Source: Sphingobacterium thalpophilum
GTDB taxonomy: Bacteria > Bacteroidota > Bacteroidia > Sphingobacteriales > Sphingobacteriaceae
Reading direction: 5' to 3'
Assembly: GCF_901482695.1 (NCBI RefSeq)
Contig: NZ_LR590484.1
Coordinates: 5,146,001-5,210,000, forward strand
Length of the DNA stretch: 64,000 nucleotides
The translations under genes were made by a program, and so were the position numbers. Below the pieces are notes generated by a model, which worked only from the letters and a program-made list of their open reading frames with translations, was not told where the DNA came from and did not search any database. Positions 61,352-64,000 of the stretch are shown here, piece after piece. Positions within the stretch are counted from its first letter, which is position 1; each line of letters begins with the position of its first letter.

Positions 61352-61403
61352 AAACGGTATTCATCCGGCAATGACTGCCAGCTGATGACCTACATGAATT
61401 ATT

Positions 61404-62360
61404 CTATTCACCACTTTCTTTAGCCGCTAGGTATCGCTCGGCTTCGAGAGCAGCCATACAGCCGGTTCCAGCTGCTGTAATAGCCTGGCGGAACACATTG
61501 TCCTGCACATCGCCGCAGGCAAAAACACCGGGTATATTTGTAGCTGTGCTATCAGGTTTTGTAATCAAATAGCCTGTTTCATCCATATCTAAGATGCCTG
61601 TAAACAGCTCAGTATTTGGTTTATGACCAATTGCTACAAAGAAGCCAGTTACCTCCAGATCTTTTTCGGATTGATCTTTATTATTGAGGACACGTACGCC
61701 GGTGACGACCTGTCCATCACCTAAAATTTCTTTCGCTTCCGTATTGTAATGTACTTCAATATTTGGCGTATTCATGACGCGGTGTACCATTGCTTTCGAA
61801 GCTCTGAATTCGTCACGACGTACCAACATATGCACTTTAGAACATAATTTGGCGAGGTAGGTCGCTTCCTCAGCTGCGGTATCACCTGCGCCGACGATCG
61901 CGACTTCCTGATTTTTGAAGAAAAAACCGTCACAGACGGCGCATGCCGACACCCCAAAACCATTATATTTCTGCTCCGATTCAAGGCCTAGCCATTTGGC
62001 TGTCGCACCAGTCGCGATGATGACTGTATCCGCGGTCACCTGTACCGTACCATCTATTTCGACACGGTGCACGTCACCTGTAAAATCTACTTTCGTCACA
62101 TATCCGAAACGTACTGAAGTACCGAAGCGTTCAGCCTGTTCGCGCAACTCTTCCATCATCACCGGGCCAGTGATTCCTTTCGGATACCCCGGAAAATTAT
62201 CTACTTCTGTTGTTTGAGTTAACTGTCCCCCCGGTACAATACCCGTATATACTACTGGTTTCATGTCCGCACGGGCGGCGTAGATTGCAGCCGTATAACC
62301 AGCAGGGCCCGAACCAATAATCAGACATTGCACATGCTCCACTTCTTGTTTAAATTCCAT
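61404..62360 (-). CDS. trxB: Thioredoxin-disulfide reductase
   Basis: 318 aa. FAD-binding IIGSGPAGYTAAIYAARA near the start, redox-active Cys140-x-x-Cys143 in SACAVCDG, NADPH-binding VGAGDTAAEEATYLA, and the C-terminal FAD loop GVFACGDVQDN. It reduces thioredoxin with NADPH in the cytosol. It stands 25 bp downstream of the exonuclease gene, so could be cotranscribed. Confidence 0.96.
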   Translation of the reverse strand: MEFKQEVEHVQCLIIGSGPAGYTAAIYAARADMKPVVYTGIVPGGQLTQTTEVDNFPGYPKGITGPVMMEELREQAERFGTSVRFGYVTKVDFTGDVHRVEIDGTVQVTADTVIIATGATAKWLGLESEQKYNGFGVSACAVCDGFFFKNQEVAIVGAGDTAAEEATYLAKLCSKVHMLVRRDEFRASKAMVHRVMNTPNIEVHYNTEAKEILGDGQVVTGVRVLNNKDQSEKDLEVTGFFVAIGHKPNTELFTGILDMDETGYLITKPDSTATNIPGVFACGDVQDNVFRQAITAAGTGCMAALEAERYLAAKESGE

Positions 62361-62385
62361 AATCCTTTTCTAAGCTATTAATAAG

Positions 62386-63339
62386 TTATTTTTTAAATTT
62401 ATCCTGCAATTCTTTGAGCATATCCAGAGAAATGGGTTGCGGTACTTCCTCTTTTTGCCGATTATACTCATTTCTTGCCAACTTTTTCTCCTCTGAAGAC
62501 TGACTTGTAGCAACTTTCGCTTTCTGCTCATTCTTCTCCTTCTTGTATCTGATCCAGATATTTTCGAGTACTTTCTTTGTATACAGCGGAAAATCTCCAT
62601 TTTGCATCCATGCATAATAACTGGGCTCCTGTTCAAATACTTCAATAATCGGTCTGCCTTTATGCTTACCAAAATTGATAGTTTCCAAGCCGTCTTCATT
62701 GTAAACAATACGTCCGGCAAAATCCACAGGTTTGCTCAGGTTTGTAAACTCGTGCAGGGCATCGACATCGTTGACTACAGGATAGGTAACAGTACCATGA
62801 CGGTCCTCAAACGCAGCGCCCTCATACTTTGTCAGCTGCGCTTTCAGCACCTCGTAGGTTGCACGCACATCCGCTTCAGCCGTATGGGCATTCTCCAACT
62901 CTGCATTGCAATAAAATTTATAAGCAGCTTTCAATGTTCGTTGCTCCATCTGATGGAAAATATTCTGTACATCAACAAAGGAACGTCCTTCCAGTGAAAA
63001 ATCGACTCCAGCCCGCAAAAACTCCTCCATCAGCATTGGAACATCAAACTTGTTCGAATTGTACCCTGCCAGATCGCCGTCGCCGATAAAGGCGGCCAGC
63101 TCTGTAGCTATTGCCTTAAAGGTTGGTGCATCTTTGATATCCTCATCGTAAATGCCATGAAAAAAAGATGATTCCGGAGGAATTGGTCGCTCTGGATTAA
63201 TCCTTTTCGTATATACTGTCTCTTCACCATTGGGCATTACCTTGAGAAAAGAAACTTCTACAATACGATCCGTGGCTACATTAACACCTGTAGTCTCCAG
63301 ATCGAAAAACACCAATGGTCTTTTTAATTTTAATTCCAT
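62386..63339 (-). CDS. DnaQ-like 3'-5' exonuclease
   Basis: 317 aa. DEDDh exonuclease: VFFDLETTGVNV (Asp/Glu of motif I), AGYNSNKFDVPML (motif II) and HTAEADVRATYEVL (His/Asp of motif III). The C-terminal half has a second conserved region (INFGKHKGRPIIEVFEQEPSYYAWMQNGDFPLYTKKVL, the quorum-like DUF3820 pattern) and a Lys/Glu-rich tail. It may act in DNA repair or RNA turnover; not a replicative epsilon subunit by context. Confidence 0.93.
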   Translation of the reverse strand: MELKLKRPLVFFDLETTGVNVATDRIVEVSFLKVMPNGEETVYTKRINPERPIPPESSFFHGIYDEDIKDAPTFKAIATELAAFIGDGDLAGYNSNKFDVPMLMEEFLRAGVDFSLEGRSFVDVQNIFHQMEQRTLKAAYKFYCNAELENAHTAEADVRATYEVLKAQLTKYEGAAFEDRHGTVTYPVVNDVDALHEFTNLSKPVDFAGRIVYNEDGLETINFGKHKGRPIIEVFEQEPSYYAWMQNGDFPLYTKKVLENIWIRYKKEKNEQKAKVATSQSSEEKKLARNEYNRQKEEVPQPISLDMLKELQDKFKK

Positions 63340-63410
63340 GCTGGATTTATGCGTTTTAAAACAAAAACCAAAAATACAAAGTAGGATTTGATTTTTGTAC
63401 TTTGTGAAAT

Positions 63411-64000
63411 TTAATTTACAACCACTTGATGAATCGGCTCCACCTGGTTGAATTTCCCCACGACGACCTTAACCATCCGATCAAAGTCGAGGTATTTGTT
63501 GGCAATATCCCTCACCTTCGAAGCCGTCATGCTTTTAACTTCTTCCATGTAGTAGGAGTAATATTCGAGCGTCATACCATTCAGCAATACGCTCTTAAAT
63601 TTATCGGCATGAGAAAAAATGCTCTCCAATGATCCCAGCATGGATCCCTCCATATAGGTTTTCACCAACTCAATTTCTGCATCCGAAGCCAACGTAGATT
63701 TTAGCAGGTCGATTTCTTTCTGAATCTCCCTCAATGTCGCTTGGGTAGTGTCCACACCGACTTCTGTGGCAATCGTAATAAAGCCACTGTGTTTCAGAGT
63801 CGCTACTGCCGAACCAACACTATAGGTATATCCTTTTTCCTCACGAATGTTGCGCATCAGCCTCGATCCAAAAAAACCACCCAGTAAAGTATTTACAAAC
63901 TGTAGTGCGGGATAATCCGGATGCTCTCTTGAGATGGTCTGTGCTCCAAGCCGAACAGCCGACTGCAAAGCATTCTCTTTCTCTTCATAAGCCAGGTCTG
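63411..64000 (-). CDS. M16-family zinc peptidase, C-terminal part (partial)
   Basis: The frame is open to the window edge and its start lies beyond 64000. The visible residues are the second half of an M16 (insulinase/PqqL-like) protease: LQFVNTLLGGFFGSRLMRNIREEKGYTYSVGS, then SGFITIATEVGVDTTQATLREIQKEI and the C-terminal VRDIANKYLDFDRMVKVVVG. The HxxEH zinc site is not within the visible part. The gene upstream (outside) is usually another M16 subunit in Bacteroidota. Confidence 0.9.
   Translation of the reverse strand, partial: DLAYEEKENALQSAVRLGAQTISREHPDYPALQFVNTLLGGFFGSRLMRNIREEKGYTYSVGSAVATLKHSGFITIATEVGVDTTQATLREIQKEIDLLKSTLASDAEIELVKTYMEGSMLGSLESIFSHADKFKSVLLNGMTLEYYSYYMEEVKSMTASKVRDIANKYLDFDRMVKVVVGKFNQVEPIHQVVVN

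Overview
The window looks like a chromosomal segment from a Bacteroidota bacterium of the Sphingobacteriaceae (Sphingobacterium, Pedobacter or Olivibacter-like). This rests on the family mix (DUF4142, DUF4230, DUF6766, DUF892, lmo0937-type and Rho-N-like small proteins), many short lipoproteins, A-rich translation starts with few Shine-Dalgarno sequences, and a Bacteroidota-type promoter (TTTG, 20 nt, TAnnTTTG) in front of tRNA-His. The exact genus is not claimed. No CRISPR array, prophage or complete insertion sequence is visible.

Layout. 1-1747: 5' part of a CzcA/CusA metal efflux pump and a small Cys-rich secreted protein, both on the minus strand. 1923-6754: FMN-dependent alpha-hydroxy-acid dehydrogenase, AraC regulator, Rieske-tailed FAD oxidoreductase and SDR. 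6880-17663: stress and envelope genes (iron-permease family, LuxR-type response regulator, DUF4142, MscS channel, DUF6766, DUF421, small lipoproteins, a first GT9 heptosyltransferase at 13343-14416, and a nucleotidyltransferase/phosphoesterase pair). 17695-26258: an MFS transporter divergent from an ADP-heptose and LPS-core cluster: GT4, a GT4-GmhA fusion, GmhB, HldE and two GT9 enzymes. 26391-36292: PfpI-like protein, a second orphan response regulator, tRNA-His, YciE/F ferritin-like protein, a 733-aa unknown protein, exonuclease III and two unknown exported proteins.

36560-49288 is an apparent copper/metal-handling and efflux island on the plus strand: His-rich metal-binding lipoprotein, TetR-like regulator, lipo-azurin, HMA-like small protein, short AraC-type protein with a CxxC, ferredoxin-NAD(P)H reductase, a lone IS3 OrfA-like protein (minus strand), an HMA-AraC fusion regulator, a complete RND pump (adaptor, HAE1-type permease, TolC), a DHA2-type MFS exporter and a His-rich cytosolic protein. 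Two promoter regions in this island, in front of the HMA-like gene and of the HMA-AraC gene, share a 19-bp core. At both, the core holds a 12-bp half-site repeated in direct orientation exactly 21 bp upstream. This is the most promising candidate for an undescribed system: a one-component metalloregulator (HMA sensor fused to AraC DNA-binding domain) and its operator.

49439-64000: ECF sigma factor, glycosyltransferase preceded by a 39-codon ORF with a strong Shine-Dalgarno, NEW3-ABC exporter operon, CinA, lmo0937-type peptide, DUF2891 lipoprotein, sirtuin, alpha-L-fucosidase with a small lipoprotein, RNase HI, thioredoxin reductase, DnaQ-type exonuclease and the 3' part of an M16 peptidase. 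Convergent pairs are separated by clear hairpin terminators, several of which overlap stop codons.
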